DNA from: Candidatus Thalassarchaeaceae archaeon | Lineage (GTDB): Archaea; Thermoplasmatota; Poseidoniia; Poseidoniales; Thalassarchaeaceae | Assembly (NCBI GenBank): GCA_013330385.1 | Contig: DUIL01000116.1 | Location: 1-6,018 of the forward strand | Direction of reading: 5' to 3' | Length of the DNA: 6,018 nt | Shown: piece after piece, positions 5,377-6,018 of the stretch | How the letters are laid out: each line of letters begins with the position of its first letter | Numbering within the stretch: the stretch's first letter is position 1 | Notes under the pieces: model-generated | What the model saw: the letters and a program-made list of their open reading frames with translations, nothing else | Told to the model about the DNA's origin: nothing | Database searches by the model: none | Made by a program: the position numbers and the translations under genes

Positions 5377-6018
5377 GTGGAAGTAGCACCGAGTATCCTT
5401 ACAGCGGACTTCACAAAGCTTGGAGAGACACTTGAGGAAGCGGTTGAGGCCGGTATCAATTGGATGCACATGGATGTGATGGATGGCAATTGGGTTGTTA
5501 ACCGAACCATTACTTTCGGTCCCGCACTAATCCGTTCCGTAAGAGAGAGATTGGGGCCAGAGGTTTTCATCGACTGTCATTTGATGATTACCAATGCCGA
5601 AGAGACTTGGAATCAATATGTGGATGCTGGTGTGAATCTAGTAATTGCTCACGTTGAGGCAGTAGATGATATGGGTTCTCTAATCAAATCTCTACATGAT
5701 TCAGGATGTCAGGCTGGAGCAGTTCTCAATCCAGATACACCCACCTCATCTATCCTACCACACTTAGCCAATCTCGATTTAGTTCTGGTAATGTCAGTCG
5801 TCCCAGGTAAAGGCGGTCAGTCATTCATGCCTGAAGTTGAAGGCAAGGTTCGTGAATTCCGTGCAGCAATCGACAAACAAATCGCTTCGGGAGGCCGCGA
5901 AACCAAATTGATGATTGATGGTGGTATTAAGGATCATAATGCCGCAACGGTGGCAGAATGGGGAATCGATGTAGCGGTTGTCGGTAGTGGCCTAATCAAT
6001 AATCGTGGTACAATTGCT
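5377..6018 (+). CDS. rpe: Ribulose-phosphate 3-epimerase, incomplete at the right edge
   Basis: The first 214 residues of a cytosolic TIM-barrel epimerase that interconverts ribulose 5-phosphate and xylulose 5-phosphate in the pentose phosphate pathway. Family members are about 215-230 residues, so only a short tail is missing. Seen are APSILTADF at 4-12, the metal and acid/base residues His31 and Asp33 in HMDVMDG, His68 in DCHLM, the LNPDTP motif at 117-122, MSVVPGKGGQSF at 139-150, the second catalytic Asp181 in MIDGGI, and the phosphate-binding VVGSGL at 201-206. The start is GTG 5377, backed by GAGGGG upstream. Two loops differ from the usual pattern: DGNWVVNRTITFGP replaces the common DGHFVPN(I/L)TFGP, two residues longer and lacking its proline, and SVVPGKGGQ replaces SVNPGFGGQ. 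Catalytic residues are intact. A relative acting on another sugar phosphate is possible but less likely. Confidence 0.92.
   Translation, partial: MEVAPSILTADFTKLGETLEEAVEAGINWMHMDVMDGNWVVNRTITFGPALIRSVRERLGPEVFIDCHLMITNAEETWNQYVDAGVNLVIAHVEAVDDMGSLIKSLHDSGCQAGAVLNPDTPTSSILPHLANLDLVLVMSVVPGKGGQSFMPEVEGKVREFRAAIDKQIASGGRETKLMIDGGIKDHNAATVAEWGIDVAVVGSGLINNRGTIA

Noticed and set aside
5292..5435. A 47-codon plus-strand open frame starting at ATG 5292
   Set aside because: It runs 59 bases into the epimerase gene in another frame, has no ribosome binding site and resembles nothing known.
5241..5570. Minus-strand open frame of 109 codons
   Set aside because: It is antisense to the start of the clearly real epimerase gene and overlaps the thioredoxin start; its translation shows no recognisable motif.

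Overview
This is a compact, protein-coding window of moderate G+C (by eye a little under 50%). It carries six genes and has no stretch over about 125 bases without a gene. A lineage near marine Euryarchaeota/Thermoplasmatota (for example Marine Group II, Poseidoniales) fits best. The reasons are the exported S15 peptidase with a lipoprotein-type signal, the fusion of a winged helix to a STAND ATPase, the ferritin-like/VIT fusion, the tight packing, and the mix of one apparently leaderless gene with genes preceded by GAGG. This placement is an inference from gene content; no rRNA or other lineage marker is present.

Layout. Positions 1-494 (minus) hold the N-terminal part of an M32 (Taq-type) metallocarboxypeptidase that runs off the left edge. 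Positions 543-1451 (minus) hold a membrane protein with an N-terminal ferritin-like di-iron domain and a C-terminal VIT1/CCC1 iron-transport domain. It lies 48 bases upstream of the M32 gene on the same strand, so the two may be co-transcribed. A 77-base divergent promoter region separates it from a plus-strand pair: a secreted, lipid-anchored S15 (X-Pro dipeptidyl-peptidase/CocE-like) hydrolase at 1529-3385, and, after only two bases, a cytosolic winged-helix STAND ATPase regulator at 3388-4935. That regulator gene meets a minus-strand thioredoxin gene (4936-5253) tail to tail with no spacer. A second divergent region (5254-5376) leads to a plus-strand ribulose-phosphate 3-epimerase (5377 to the right edge, incomplete).

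How they may work together. Two genes concern protein and peptide breakdown: the exported S15 enzyme and the cytosolic M32 carboxypeptidase. The STAND regulator is coupled to the S15 gene and may control peptide use, but no target site is proven. The iron-handling membrane protein, thioredoxin and the epimerase are housekeeping or stress functions with no evident link to the peptidases.

I see no CRISPR array, insertion sequence, tRNA, rRNA, integrase or phage gene. The points most worth a second look are the S15-STAND pair, the ferritin-like/VIT fusion, two altered active-site loops in the epimerase, and three inverted repeats (one in each of two coding regions, one in a promoter region). I did not find clear evidence of an undescribed multi-gene system.
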